Positions 45,126 to 57,516 of a DNA stretch of 64,000 bases are shown here, piece by piece; the stretch's first letter is position 1; the number at the start of each line of letters is the position of its first letter. Below the pieces are notes generated by a model. It was not told the origin of the DNA. It saw nothing but the letters and a program-made list of their open reading frames with translations, and searched no databases. The translations under genes were made by a program, and so were the position numbers. Origin of the DNA: Kondoa malvinella (Eukaryota > Basidiomycota > Agaricostilbomycetes > Agaricostilbales > Kondoaceae); assembly GCA_039545315.1 (NCBI GenBank), contig BCIM01000003.1, positions 239,799 through 303,798 on the forward strand. Direction: 5' to 3'.

Positions 45126-46930
45126 ATGCCTCGCTTCGCGTATTATTGTTCGTGAGACTCTGTTCTGCTCTGTGACTAGCTCATGACCTTTCTATCAGGC
45201 TCTGCTCATGGCTTTGGGTAAGTCTGCAGTCTCATCGATAGCAACTTCGGTTCGCTCATTCCGACTCGCGACTATCATAGCCACGTACGTACCCTGTCTT
45301 TCGCTTGACAAGGCAGCAGCTCATACTCTGATGTGCAGGCTACTCGCGTAGTAGCAGTCACGGAAGCGCTGCTAGAATCGCACGAAGTTTACATGGTCAC
45401 CAACGCCGCGTCCCACATCTTTCAGTCGGCTCAAGATAAAGGCGCGGTATATCGCCAGGCCGACATTGATGCTGGTATTTCACAGCCGAAAGCATATGAC
45501 GTCGACCGCGTCAAGACCATCGATGGTCTGCAGTCTTTCCTTTCGCGCAGGGAGAGGTGTATAGCTGAAGAGGCTGAGTGGTGAGTTTCTTTATACCATT
45601 CCTGGATCCAGCTCATCGAGTTGAAGGCTTAAGGCGAACAAAATCCAGGCTGTGCTCGTAGATGCTCCCTTTTTGCCTTGGTATGTAAATATCAAGTCTA
45701 GCTATGTTTTTGCTAAGCGTTTATAGTGCGGCCGCTGCTGCTGCAGGCATCCCTTCCGCAATCATTAGCAATTTTACCTTTGACTCCTGCTACTCATACC
45801 TCGACGCTCCAGCTCAGACCTATACTGATTTAGAAGATGGCGAAGATGTACCACTCAAGACATCAGACTTGGAAGCACCGGTCTCGCAAACAGTATCAGA
45901 CTATCAGCATGCCTCGCTTCTGCTACGGCTGCCTGGAGCTATACCGTTACCTGCCTTCGACCTAGACGTGCCTATGCCATCTTCAAGATGGGTTGACCGA
46001 ACAAAAAATAGCTTCACCAAAGAAGTCGAAGCTATCTTATCTCGCCCTGCATCATCTATACCTTGCAATACTTCTTCGCAAACGCACCGCAAAGTAGTCG
46101 ACACTCCTCTGATAACTCGAAGACCTTCTCCGAACGCTTACAAATCAGATTACCAGCGCGCCTTCCTCACTTCCGTCGGCGTGCCAGCTTCCCTACAGAA
46201 TGAGGAAACCAAGGTCCTCATTCTCTCCTTTGGCGGTCAGAACATCAAACGTCCATCAGCTACACCTACACCCAGCTCTTCTCGTCCTCCTTCACCATCT
46301 GAACCATTTCCGCCAGCACCTTCCCTCGCGGTCCCTTCGAAACATCTCAGGCCTACTCCGATACGAGCAGTTACCGACGCACACCTCTATCTACCCGGTG
46401 CGCCTGCTGCAGAAACCCACGCCACACCCGCAGCACCTAAAGAACTCAAAGAAACCCTTTTGCCTGAAGGCTGGATAGCGCTCGTCTGCGGCTTGAGCGG
46501 CGAAGCCAGGGTAGATTTACCGCGTGGCTTCTACGCGTGTCCTAGGGACGTGTATGTACCTGATTTATGTGCAATGGCTGATGTTGTGCTGGGTAAACTG
46601 GGTTACGGGACTTGTTCGGAGAGCGTTACAGCGCAATTGCCATTTGTTTATGGTCAGTCCGGCCTTGTTGGGCCACGCTGTATGCTGAATGTCTGTGCAG
46701 TGCCAAGGCCTCTGTTTGTTGAAGAATGGGGATTGAAGAGGTTGATGGAACAGCGAGGAACGGTGGTAGAGATGGACAGGACGACGTTCGAGCAAGGCAA
46801 CTGGGCCAATCATATAATGCGAGCCCACGAAGAAGGTCAGAAGAAAGGTCGAAAGCCAATAGAGGATGAAAAAGCAGATGAGTTTATCGTCAGAGAGTTG
46901 GAGAAATGGTTGGCAGAACAAGGGATCTGA
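45126..46930 (+). CDS. Arabinokinase-N-domain-like glycosyltransferase-fold protein
   Basis: About 500 residues resembling the N-terminal half of plant L-arabinokinase (a GT-B glycosyltransferase-like fold) but without a GHMP kinase domain. The first 15 codons, MPRFAYYCSAHGFGH, are split over exons of 22, 19 and 4 nt (45126-45147, 45199-45217, 45281-45284). They are followed by ATRVVAVTEALLESHEVYMV. The HGFGHATR nucleotide-sugar motif is complete only with the 4-nt exon. Later come LKANKIQAVLVDAPFLPC, AAAAGIPSAIISNFTFD and, near the end, VYVPDLCAMADVVLGKLGYG then TCSESV, the typical GT-B sugar-nucleotide end motif. A Pro/Ser/Thr-rich insert occupies the middle. Cytosolic; substrate unknown. 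Confidence 0.8.
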
Positions 46931-46971
46931 ACAAAACAATAGACCTTCTACAAGTAGCTACATAGATTCCT

Positions 46972-48790
46972 CTAGATCCTCCCCTTTTCCACAGGATAGA
47001 AGCCCGCCTGCTTTTCGTTTTGCGACCGCCCATCTTGATACGTCGGCGGAAGTTCGACTGCTGCTCCACCGTCTTCATGCTGAATAATGCGATCTATTGG
47101 TCCAGCTGACTCTCCTGACATATGCCCTGACCGCCGCGCAACACTTGTATAATAGTCGTCTTCCATCCAAGACTCGTCGGCTTCCTGGTTCGCTTCTGGC
47201 ACCGGAGCGGTCATTGAATGCCAATATCCACCACCTGAAGAACGACGAGAGCGCGGCTGAGACTGCTCTTGTGAATGCCGCCGCGGATTGATGCCGCTTG
47301 ACCAATCTGTCTGTTGCGGAGGGGAATAAGGAGGTTGAGGTTGGAACTGTTGTCGAGGTGAAGAAGTGATGGATGCATCATCTGCATCATCAGGATTGAC
47401 GACTCGGAAGCGGACAGGATGAAGTGCTTGAAGCGAATGCACAGAATGCGCATCTGGCGAGCTTGGCGATAGCTGGGCGGAATTGAGCATATTGTTTGAC
47501 GAGAACGAGCCCAGTCGTTGATGAGTGCCTTTGCCAATCGAACCAAACATGGAATTGCGATTCGGAGGCGAGGAAACTGCCCGTCGCCTTTTTCGGCAGT
47601 AGAAGAAGAGACCGAAGCATGCGCAGACCAGAGCAGCGACTCCAATAGCGACGCCGATAATCAAGCCTTTTGGCATGCTGAGGCAAAAGGAGTAAGCTGT
47701 AAGCTTTCGCACATAGAAATGACATACCCATCAGAATCACTAGGTACAGGTGTATTGTGCTCTTCTAAGCATGTTTTGTTCGACCCTCCGCCAGAAAATA
47801 TCAGATCACTTGTCCGCGAGTAGGTGCCGGTCGAGTCAGATACAGCGACTGTGTAGAGAGTCAGATCGCGCTTCGAAATATCAAATTCGAACTCGCTCAT
47901 AACTGCTCCTCCTGCCTGCAGATCATTTGTCCACGTCCCACTATCCGAAAAGGTCATATTAGAGCCCGCTGATCCAGCTCGCGCTATTGTTGCAGTGTAT
48001 GGAGGACGGCCACCGGTCATGGTAACTGTGTTGGATACACGATTGGAAGAAACTATTAAAAAGGTAGAAACAGCGTACTGTCTACTGGCTGACACGTTGC
48101 TGGATTGCTGAGCGGGGATAAAGCCATCGATATGCTTGGTTCTGGCAGCTCAGCTGGTATGCAATTCGTCGAATTGCGATCTGGCGCAATCACGGTGACC
48201 ACCTGCAATCAGTATCAGCTAAGTTCCTGCTGGACCTAAAAGATGCCTCACTGGACCAGTACCGCCTGATTTGCCATTGGCATCCACCATCGATAAGAGC
48301 AGTTGGGTGCCTGCCGGATAGCGCACTTGATATTCGAAAGCAGCCGTCCCATCGCCCGCTGGCATCACAGTCGGTACTTGATTCCTTGCATATGTCAGAA
48401 AAGTATACGGCGGTGTGGCAGGCACTTCGGCATCGCTAGGTGTTATGTGTAGATCAATGATATCCTGCAGCAATATGCATCAGCTCATACACTGCAAAGT
48501 GCTTGATATGGTCAGCATACGCATTGCCGGAGTGTGTACGTCTGCTGATCGTCATAGTACCTGCGAAAAGGACAATAGTTAGAACACACAAAACGTGCCT
48601 ATCTCAAGCAGTAGCTCACCACCAGAACGCTACTGTATCATTGTCCAGCGACATATGCCAGAGACGTCTGCCCTGACCGGCCTAAAGTACAGCTTCTGAC
48701 TTTTGCGCAGACTACTGTACGGCAACGCGACTGCCTCGTAATTTGCAATTGGCGATAACCGCTTGACAGATGAACGTCGGGCGCCAGGCA
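46972..48790 (-). CDS. Single-pass surface protein, N-terminus unresolved
   Basis: The extracellular part contains WHMSLDNDTVAFW, YYDDQQTYTLRQC, a beta-rich segment PAGTQLLLSMVDANGKSGGT and an Ig/cadherin-like block GGRPPYTATIARAGSAGSN. One membrane helix, LIIGVAIGVAALVCACFGLF, is followed by CRKRRRAV and a 200-residue Ser/Pro/Gln-rich cytoplasmic tail. This is the third protein of this layout in the window. The ectodomain block resembles the 'fungal surface protein with Ig-like repeats' seen in many basidiomycetes, which are uncharacterised. The first exon(s), presumably with a signal peptide, lie somewhere between 48660 and 49000, and I could not fix the start. Role at the cell surface is inferred. 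Confidence 0.7.
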
Positions 48791-49438
48791 GGTGCTTCGT
48801 TCTACGTTCTGTATCGGCTTTTGGTGTTAGCAGAGCCTCTTGTAGTAGTTCAGGCGAGTTTTGGTCGAATTGCCGGTTCAGCTTACTGTAATGCAAAGAC
48901 GCGAACTGATCGAAACGAAGGTGACAGTCGAAGGAGCGGAATTGATCGGAGGGTATAAACGAGGTAGTCACAGCTTGGAACAAGGGCAAGGGCACGTAGA
49001 ATTATGGGAAAAGGATGGAGAGACAAGGTCGCGTTCACAGTCTTCCGACACGCCGGTCCTTTGGCCGTCACGCGAATGCCCTTAATCCGAGGTACAGCCC
49101 TGTACTATACACATGTAGTCTACACTCTTTCAACTTATCCATGCAGCCAAACGATACCGTAAAATTTGCTCTAGAACAGACATCAGCTTGCATAACCAGG
49201 AAAGGAAGTCGCACTGACCTTGTGACACGTTGAGCGAATGCTCTCCTCGCTTTTGAATCGGCACTTGTCCCCATCACCAGAGCAAGCGATCATCAGATAT
49301 CGCATGAAACGCTGTGATCACATAAGCAGCCGGCTCTTTAGCATGCCAGCACAGCTCGATCCTGCTGCAGACTTGCATATCAGTACAGCACGACGAACTG
49401 AGTGACAGACTGACCATCACTGCAATCTAAATTCTACC
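48791..49438. other. Spacer with the unresolved 5' end of the surface-protein gene
   Basis: About 650 bp probably containing a missing first exon and promoter of the preceding minus-strand gene plus the 3' region of the next. No independent gene seen. Confidence 0.35.
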
Positions 49439-51330
49439 TCACGCTCTCACCTCTTCCGACTTTCCTCTGCTCTCCAGATCCATGCTCTCTTGCGTCGATT
49501 CACCAGGCTTCCCTTCCGGTTCGGCCAGCAAAGGCTTATCTTTACGGAAATTTGCTCCACCTTTCCAGCCAAATATCGTCTTTCGTCCCTCATTCGGGCC
49601 TCGCATAAATAAGACGAGGATCGCTCCGCCCACACAACCGCACCATAACGCGCCCGTGATTGGCCAATTGTGCTGGAGGAAGACGGAAGTGCTTGCTCTT
49701 GTACCCCAGATCTGGCCTATGAAGATGAAGATCACCTGCATGAAACATTTAGGCCTGGCTCTGCGTGTCGGTTTGTATGAGCTCACAAAGATAGAGTTGA
49801 GGCGGCCTCGAGCGACAGGCTCGATACTATAGACAGGATGAGTCTTTGTTATAGACAGACCAGGATGCATACCTAGCTATTCGAGAAGCGTTCGCTATCT
49901 GTAGAGCACAGCCCTGGTAATCAGCTAAAGCCGATAAACCAAATCAACGACCTACCTGCTGCATTGGTTGCCCGCAGTCAACCAGAAAGGTACCGATGAC
50001 CAAAGCGGCTATGCTTCTTCCAGCAGTAGTCGCATAAAGTATCAAGGAGACAAGACAGATGCAGAGACCGATCAATTGTCCGACCTGTCTCGACTGTCAG
50101 CACATCTCTTAGATCGCAGCGGGAACACCTACCCAAGGCTTGAGTCGATCGATCAGCTTGCCCGCTATCGGCGCTGAACAGACGCCTGCTAGTCCTATTA
50201 GACCGAAGAGACCAGTCTCGAGCCTAGACAGCTTTGAGCACTTGTACATAGATCGACAGCTGAACTTACGTGTTGAAGTTATATATCGGTCCTTGCAGTA
50301 GATAAGCTAAGCAGCATCAGCTTTGATGCCGACAGCTACACAGACGATGATAGCTCACTCATGACAACCCAATATCCTACAAATACGGCGCTCATAAGCA
50401 GCCCGATCACACAACCCTGTATCAACAACGGTTCCGTGACGGCGTATTTGGCCATGGACGAATAAATGTGCCAATAAGTCAAATCTTTTCCTTTTGCTGG
50501 AAAATCAGGCAAGAACCAATAAAGCGAGATCAAGATGAAGCCTTGCATGCCGCAGGACATCCAATATATATTCTTGTAGGAGGTATATTGCGCTACTATC
50601 CCGGCTAAGATGCGAGCTACTGAAATACCGGCCAGGAGCCCAGACATGACGATCGAAATTGCTGTTGCGCGTTGTTCTGGTCTTGCTAGATCTGCAGCTA
50701 GGGGAATAAGGAGCTGGGGTAGTTGTGTCGTGAAACCAGTGAGGAATGATAATGCTTGAAAGGCGTAGACGGAGTTGGTTGTTGCCAGTCCTATAGTCAT
50801 GCCGATCGAGCAGATAAGCAGGCCAAGAATGAGTTGTCTACGTCGAACCAGGTCGCCGCTTAATAGTCGCGAGAAGAACGTGAGCGAAGTCCACTTGCTC
50901 ACTGAACAAGACTGACCAAGGACTAATGAGCAATATGCCCGCTGCATACCCTCCTTGTAGAAGGATAGGTAAATTGGCGACGTCTGAATAGGAAAGGCCA
51001 AAGTTTTCCGCCAGATCACTACGACATCGATGAGTCTAAGCTCATCCTTTAGACTTGAAGCGCATACAGCAAGATCGGTTGCACATAGTACAGATTCGCG
51101 ACAGTAAAGGTGGAAGCGAGACCAAAGAGGATATTCAACACCAGCGTGAGCGATGCTGGATCATCTTTGTTGTACCGCAATCGTTTAGGTATTGGGAGGA
51201 AGAAGAGATCTCTGGTCTTGTAATCTACATGCTGCATGTACGATTGGGAGGATTTGGCCTTGTGCAGCGCATCTGGCTGCTCTTCTTGGGTGCTATCCAT
51301 TGCTTTCGATGTATCATCGAGTTTTGACAT
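49439..51330 (-). CDS. MFS transporter (12-TM)
   Basis: Multi-exon major facilitator. N-terminal cytoplasmic part MSKLDDTSKAMDSTQ, first helix LNILFGLASTFTVANLYYVQ, then the motif-A region GDLVRRRQLILGLLICSIG. Later helices are YAFQALSFLTGFTTQLPQLL, QRATAISIVMSGLLAGISVA, YWMSCGMQGFILISLYWFLP and CVIGLLMSAVFVGYWVVMSE. The second half includes LFGLIGLAGVCSAPIAGKLI then DRLKP (motif-A copy), and the C-terminal helices end in a hydrophilic tail, SRGKSEEVRA. It resembles the group related to bacterial sugar/drug efflux carriers. Substrate unknown. It is divergent to the sugar transporter, sharing a 560-bp upstream region. Confidence 0.85.
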
Positions 51331-51890
51331 GGCGGAGTGCAGGTGCACAAGAAGTATCACAGAAGACGGCGATCAGGCAGGTAAGGGGGACGACAGCAAC
51401 GAGACAGCAGCGATCTTGACAAAGTTGCGCATGAGGGTTCTATTTCAGGGAGAACGATTCTTCCAGCACAAATAACGGCCGCGCGAGACGAATGGGTATC
51501 AACAGAGCCTGGTATAAGCTGTCACAGAGCAGCAGGAGTCCATGTAAGCGCCGAGCATAGAGATGCATTTTGCATGAGTGAGATTTGTAGACATTCTTAG
51601 GATGCCTCAGGACATCCCAGCTTCCTTGACACTCTCCCTTTCTTCTCCTCTACTCTTGCCTCACCTGAGTTCGTACTGGATCTGCCTGTGTTCAATAGCC
51701 ACTCAAGATCAAGGCCCAACTGCAAGATAGACTCGCAGACGATTTGGCGCGACTTAAGATAATTTCACCCGACCGCGCGAAGTCTGTGAAGTCAGACGCA
51801 TCAGCAAGCTCCGCTCTGCTACTGCCATTCAGCAAGAAAGACTTTTGCTTGATATCATCGCAAATAGCAGTGCTTTAGATTTGCTGCAAC
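51331..51890. promoter_or_regulatory. Divergent promoter region between two transporters
   Basis: 560 bp between divergent MFS genes, presumably holding both promoters. No TATA box or inverted repeat strong enough to name. Confidence 0.4.
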
Positions 51891-54395
51891 ATGGCAAAAG
51901 GTTCTACTAGGTGAGCAGCATTGGCCTCAGCTTGTACTACTGTATTAAGAAGGTCTCTGCACTCGCAGACGTGCCCTTGTTGGGCCTCCTTTATTATACA
52001 CAATATCATGCTTTGTGCGTATATTTCCAGATGCTCGAATACCCCTTCTGACATACTATCCAGGCATCATTAGGAGTGAGGATCTGCTCTCTGGAAGTCT
52101 GTTCATAGCTTAGTGCATTGGTCTTTTCAGGTGTTCCTTTTCGGTATGTGCAATCTTGCATAAAGAAGCACCCTAAAGCTAATTACGCGCCGCAGGATAT
52201 GATCAAGGTGTCATGTCAGGCGTCATTACCGGCCCTTACTTTCAATCCTTCTTCATGCGCCCAACGCCATATGAGTTGGCTACCATGGTGTCGATATTGG
52301 AAATTGGCGCTTTCATCACTTCTTTGCTCGCTGGCCATTGGGGTGACAAGTTTGGAAGACGGAGGACGCTGTTCTGGGGCGCTGTGATCTTTACTGTTGG
52401 AGGTTGCGTACAGGTCTGCATTGAGTCTGAACTTTTAGCGCGATAACTGATCAATTCGTGCTTCTGACGACAGACATTGACAACAGGCTTTCCTATGATG
52501 GTTTTCGGAAGGGTTCTCAGCGGCTTCGGAGTAGGATTTTTATCGTGCGTATGCGTTACCTAGAGTATAGCTCTTCACTTACGTTCGTACAGTATGATCG
52601 TGCCGGTCTACCAAGGTATAAAAAACTAGTTTACACGCTATAAGCGCCAGCTGATAGCCTCTATTTAGCCGAGGTCTCGCCTGCTGAGAACGTACGTGAT
52701 GCCCTTCATTCGTCATATGAAGCTCAGTGGATTTTCAGCGAGGCAAACTGGCCTGCATAGAGTTCACGGGCAACATCATTGGCTACTCCTCCTCAATCTG
52801 GATCGACTATCTCTGCTCCTACATCTCCTCAGACCTATCCTGGCGTATACCCCTTTCATTACAAGCAGTCATCGGCGCTTTTCTCGCCGTCGGTTCTCTC
52901 GCTATACCCGAATCTCCAAGATGGTTGCTAGACGTGGATCAAGATGAGGACGGTATGCGAGTCATTGCTGATATCCATGGCATGGGTGATCCAGAGGATG
53001 AAGCGGCGAAGGATGAATTCAGGTTGATCAAGGAGGGCGTTTTGGCTGATGTGCGTGATGTCGTCACTTGAGCTTAATGCAGCTGAAGCGCTACCGCATG
53101 CACAGAGAGCCGTCGGGCCAAGATCTTACAAGATCATGTGGCAGCGGTATAGAGGTAGAATCTTGATCGCCATGTCTGCTCAGGCATTCGCGCAATTGGT
53201 GAGGTCGCATGATTGCACAATCGGCTTGTGCTGATGTGCCCCAATTGGTCCTTACAGAATGGCATCAACAGTATGGCAACGTCACCCTGACCTTACGCAT
53301 CTGCTTACCTTCTCTTTAGTCATCTCATACTACGCTCCTCTTGTATTCGAAGAAGCTGGATGGATAGGAAGAGATGCTATTCTGATGACTGGTATCAATT
53401 CGCTCGTCTACGTTGCCAGCACAATCCCGCCGTAAGTCGTATTCTTCGGTTCCTCGGTGCTTGGCTAAAAGGTTTGTATAGATGGTACTTGGTCGACGTG
53501 TGGGGCCGCAGACCTATCGTAAGCTACCTCTGACCATTTGACCTGGATCAACTGACTGAATCGTGTGGTACAGCTCATGTTTGGATCTCTGTTGATGGGC
53601 GTCGCGCTTATGCTGGTCGGCATGTTTATGTACCTGGACACAGCTTATACTCCTGTCGCTGTCGTCGCTCTAGTCATTGTCTACAATGCTGCTTTCGGAT
53701 TCTCTTGGGTCAGTGGGAATGACCGCATGTCTTGTCTGTTGCTGATGTTATGATGCAGGGCCCTATTCCATGTATGCTTTCACCTGTTTCACGGTCTGTA
53801 CAGGCTGACAAGATATACAGGGCTCTTCCCGCCTGAGATCATGCCTACGCCTTACCGTGTCCGAGGTGTCGCGCTATCAACGGCAACCAATTGGTTGATG
53901 AATTACCTCGTTGGAGCGACAACTCCGATTCTACAGACCACCATCAAGTGGAGAATGTATCCCATGTGAGTTAGATCGTGGGCTTACTTCTGTTACCGGC
54001 TGATACTGTAAACAGGTTTTCAGGCTTCTGTCTAACAAGTTTCGTGCTTGTCTACTTTACATACCCTGGTGAGTCTTGATCATATTGAGCTTACTAAGTA
54101 TTGATTGTTTGGGTCAGAAACATGCGGTGTACCGCTGGAAGACATGGGCAAGCTCTTCGAAGACGCAGTAGACGAAAAGGAGCAAGAGCGCCTACCGATC
54201 GCTCGAGCTGTTTCGGCAAACCCAAGCTTTGCGCCAGAAGACTTGGAGCCGCCCGCTATCTCACCTGCACCAGACAATGTACTGGGACGGCTGTTTGGCA
54301 GCGAGATCAACCTGCGGCCTGACGAACAGAAAGGCAACGAGCAAGGCTACAGCAGCGGAAGAGGTTACAGCGCAGTTGCATCGGGCGACGAGTGA
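51891..54395 (+). CDS. MFS sugar transporter
   Basis: Proton-linked or facilitative sugar porter of the fungal hexose/pentose/quinate-like family, plasma membrane. Start MAKGSTR. Signatures in order: GYDQGVMSGVITGPYFQSFF (TM1 loop), GHWGDKFGRRRTLFWGA (motif A), GRVLSGFGVGFLSMIVPVYQ then AEVSPAENRG. Next come PESPRWLLD (central loop), AQAFAQLNGINVISYYAPLV, VDVWGRRPILMFG, FGFSWGPIPWLFPPEIMPTP then YRVRG, and PETCGVPLEDM after the last helix. About 530 residues, with at least ten short introns. The C-terminal tail is hydrophilic with Gly/Ser/Tyr repeats. Substrate specificity cannot be fixed; QLNGINVISYY favours hexose-type porters. Confidence 0.94.
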
Positions 54396-54998
54396 AGAGG
54401 CGAACTCGCAAAGGAGATAGGTGAGCAAGGCTGGATCTTGCTCTAGACCATCGGCGAGACGCGAATTAGAAAACCTTGTAGCACATTTTGTTTGCATTGT
54501 CACGTATGACGAGCATCAGCTACCTGACTCTGCCGCGCCGCCGGCCTTTCTGCTCACCCTCATGATCATGTCTTTTTATGTCAGCCATGATCAGCAGTCC
54601 TGGGCAGCGAGCGTGATCTGAGCTTCCTTCTGTGACTCCCACACGTCTGCGGGCCCTCTTTTTTCAGCTCGACCAGCGCTCTCACACGCATTATTGACCT
54701 CACTTTTCCTCTAGCGCGGTTCTGACTTTCACGAACAAAAGCCAAAGCTTGTCCTGACTCCTCGTTCGCCTGCTCTCTGAGCTCTTCCTTCCTCTGATCA
54801 ATCGAAAACTGGATTTGACACCTCCTCGAACATCGATATTCCGCAATTCGCATTGTGACGTGCAAGTCCTGACTCTGACCGCCGACTTTTATTTTTGCCC
54901 TGGCCAGCTACGTGATGTCAGGCCGGTCTCACTGCAAATCCTGCAATGTTTCTTTACCTTGACTCGATTGCTCTTATTCAAGCAACCGATAAATCAAG
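54396..54998. other. Spacer before the DUF3292 gene
   Basis: 600 bp with the transporter 3' end and the promoter/leader of the DUF3292 gene. Short frames carry no domain; CT-rich stretches near 54640-54800 fit a 5' leader. Confidence 0.4.
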
Positions 54999-57364
54999 AT
55001 GCCTCTCCCTGAAGCTCTCGAGCTTCCACCATCCACCCCGGCACCTGATACTGCGCAACCCATTCCAGTGGAGACCGTTCACACGCAGCCTTTACAGACC
55101 ATACCTGACGATATCGTGCAAGACGCTCATCCGACTGCCTCGCATGGCGCGCACAATGTAGACAATCGCACGGAAGCCCATGATACAATCAACACTACCG
55201 GAGCAGAGCGTCTCTCTAGAGCACCTGCAGATTCACCACTGAATGTTGTTGGATGGGACGAGTGAGCATCACTTACTTTCATTTGGTTCATCAAGCTAAT
55301 AGTCACCCACAGCGATCAAGAGCAGTTACCGATAGAAATTGTGCGCGGATTGCCAAACGATACTTTATGGATGTTGCTGCGTCGCTTCAACGGACAGGTG
55401 CAACACGTCAAAGCTGTCGAGTCCGTCCCACACGGTCGCATAGACCTTGAAGCGTCACTAGAAGAAGAGTTCTCGCCCAGCAAATTACGAACTCAAGCTG
55501 AAAGATTCTACTACACTATTGTTGTCAGCCTGTTTCGATTCGCCAATCATATTGGCCTCCTACGATCCTGGAAGCATAAGAAGCGTTCCGCAATCTGGTG
55601 CACAACGTACTTCACTCTTTGGGCGCTCAATATCATCTGGCCAGCACTGGCTGCCCTTACGATCCTACTCATAGCGCATCCGCCTACTCGACGCATCCTC
55701 TTCCCTCCAGCTCCTATACTCGTGGAATCTGCTCACAATGGTCATAACTCGAAAGACTTGAAAAGCGTCGATTCGCTCACCGATGCTGAAGAACAGCACG
55801 AAGGAGAGGCCGCGGAAAGAGAAGCGTCCGAATTTGTGGCATCCCTTGGGACTATCCTTCTCAGTGCTGTTTTGGGCAAAACGCAAGATCAAATCGATGG
55901 GCCAATAGAAGACAAAGTACCTGATCCAATTCAAGCAGTAACAACTGTCGTCGAATCTCAGCGAAAAGCACGACATGAAACATCAGCAGTGGAAGAGAAA
56001 GAAAAGAAGGAAAAGAAGCATCGTGAGCCGAATCTTGCGTGCTTATTGCACAAATCTCAAGCAGTTATCAGTTCGAGAAGGCATGTGGAAGAATGTCAGA
56101 CCAGCGATGCGAGCTCTTCAAGATGCCACTGATGGTTGGGAGCGATTCTCCAAGTGAGCTTCTTCGATCTTTGCAATTGGAACGAGTCCGCTGACAGGTC
56201 AAACAGTGCTCTAAATCCTACTTCGCCTTACCGAGACACTGCTAGATTCAGGCTAGCAGGTGTCGTGGCCGGGATACTGTTGGTCTCGCTCTTCATCAAT
56301 CCGACCATCATCTCGCGAGCTGTTGGATTCCTGGTTGGCTTTGGCTTCTTTGGTCAACCACTCATCTCTAGAGGCATACACTGGCTCAATGTCAATATCC
56401 CGAACTGGACAGAATACCTGGAGTTGAGAAAGTAAGCAATTTGTACATACGTGTGTGTCTGATCTTGGCTCATTTGCTCACCTTAGTACTCTTCTTCTTG
56501 GTGTTCCCACAAACGCCCAGCTGACGCTCACTCTGCTTCGTCTAGGCGAAGCGGAGAGGACACCGTGCGTGTTTTTGCTGCATCTGCCGTACAAAGTCAA
56601 ACAGTGATACTCGAACAGACTTCCCCCGCCGCCATTCTCTGCAGATCCATCTGGCGACCTCCAACGAGAAGAAGAATTGGCCGATGCTTCGAGCGAATCT
56701 GACTCGGACGACAATATCCCAGAAGTTGACGAGGAGAAGCCTCAAAAGAAGAGGAAACGCTTCGCACATGCTCTCCACCTTGCTGCCCAAGGTGGAGTGA
56801 ATACTGTCTTACGAGCCGACAAACTCAAGGCGAAAGCGGGTAGCGAGCATTCGAAACAGCGGTTAGGAGCTTTGTCCGAAGGCAAGGATGATTTGGTAGA
56901 AGCCAAAGTGAAGGATGGCCCGACTCGTTAGTTCTTTGGAAGGCTTTGACGACCGTCCACTGATTTTGGATCATGCAGAGTTCCGAGCTAGACTACATGG
57001 CAACAAGGGCCATCTCTACATCGATTCTGCCAAAGAAGACGCTCCTTTCCTTACTTTCGCGGAGGGGAACCTGATGACGAAGGATTCTGCTACGCTCTCC
57101 ATCCCTTTGGCCAAAATAGTAGAGGTCAAGAAAATAGACGGTTTTGGCTTTGTGTCCAAATTGGTGGTCAGTAGCTTGCTCAACAAGGAAATCGCGGACT
57201 CGTTGGAAATCGTCGATTCGCTTGGCGAGAAGCACACCTTTACGGCCATTCCTCGACGTAATGAACTATTCAACCGGACGATTGCAGTCGTGAGTCGTCT
57301 TTTGCTTTGCGTATGACCAATTTGACCTGGAAGCGTAGGCTGGACAAAAATGGGAGGCTTTGTG
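54999..57364 (+). CDS. DUF3292-family membrane protein
   Basis: About 720 residues matching the fungal DUF3292 family. After a Pro/Thr-rich N-terminus comes the conserved start of the domain, LPIEIVRGLPNDTLWMLLRR, with FNGQVQHVKAV. Membrane segments are TTYFTLWALNIIWPALAALT, FRLAGVVAGILLVSLFINPT and ISRAVGFLVGFGFFGQPLIS, ending in the family motif RGIHWLNVNIPNWTEYLELR. A GRAM/PH-like module, RARLHGNKGHLYIDSAKEDA with FGFVSKLVVSSLL, closes the protein. A short last exon after donor GTGAGT (57291) gives AGQKWEAL-stop. Family members are fungal and uncharacterised; the lipid-binding-like end suggests an organelle-contact or lipid role (inference). Confidence 0.85.
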
Positions 57365-57516
57365 ATAGTCTAGAACCCACGCAGTATATAGTTGTACATG
57401 CTGGAAACACATACACGTGACTGGACACTAGCGAAGAGTTTCCCATGAGATGCAATTATTGCAGTGCGATATGCTAGTAGTACAAAGGCAGACAGAAGAT
57501 GCTACATTACGATGAC

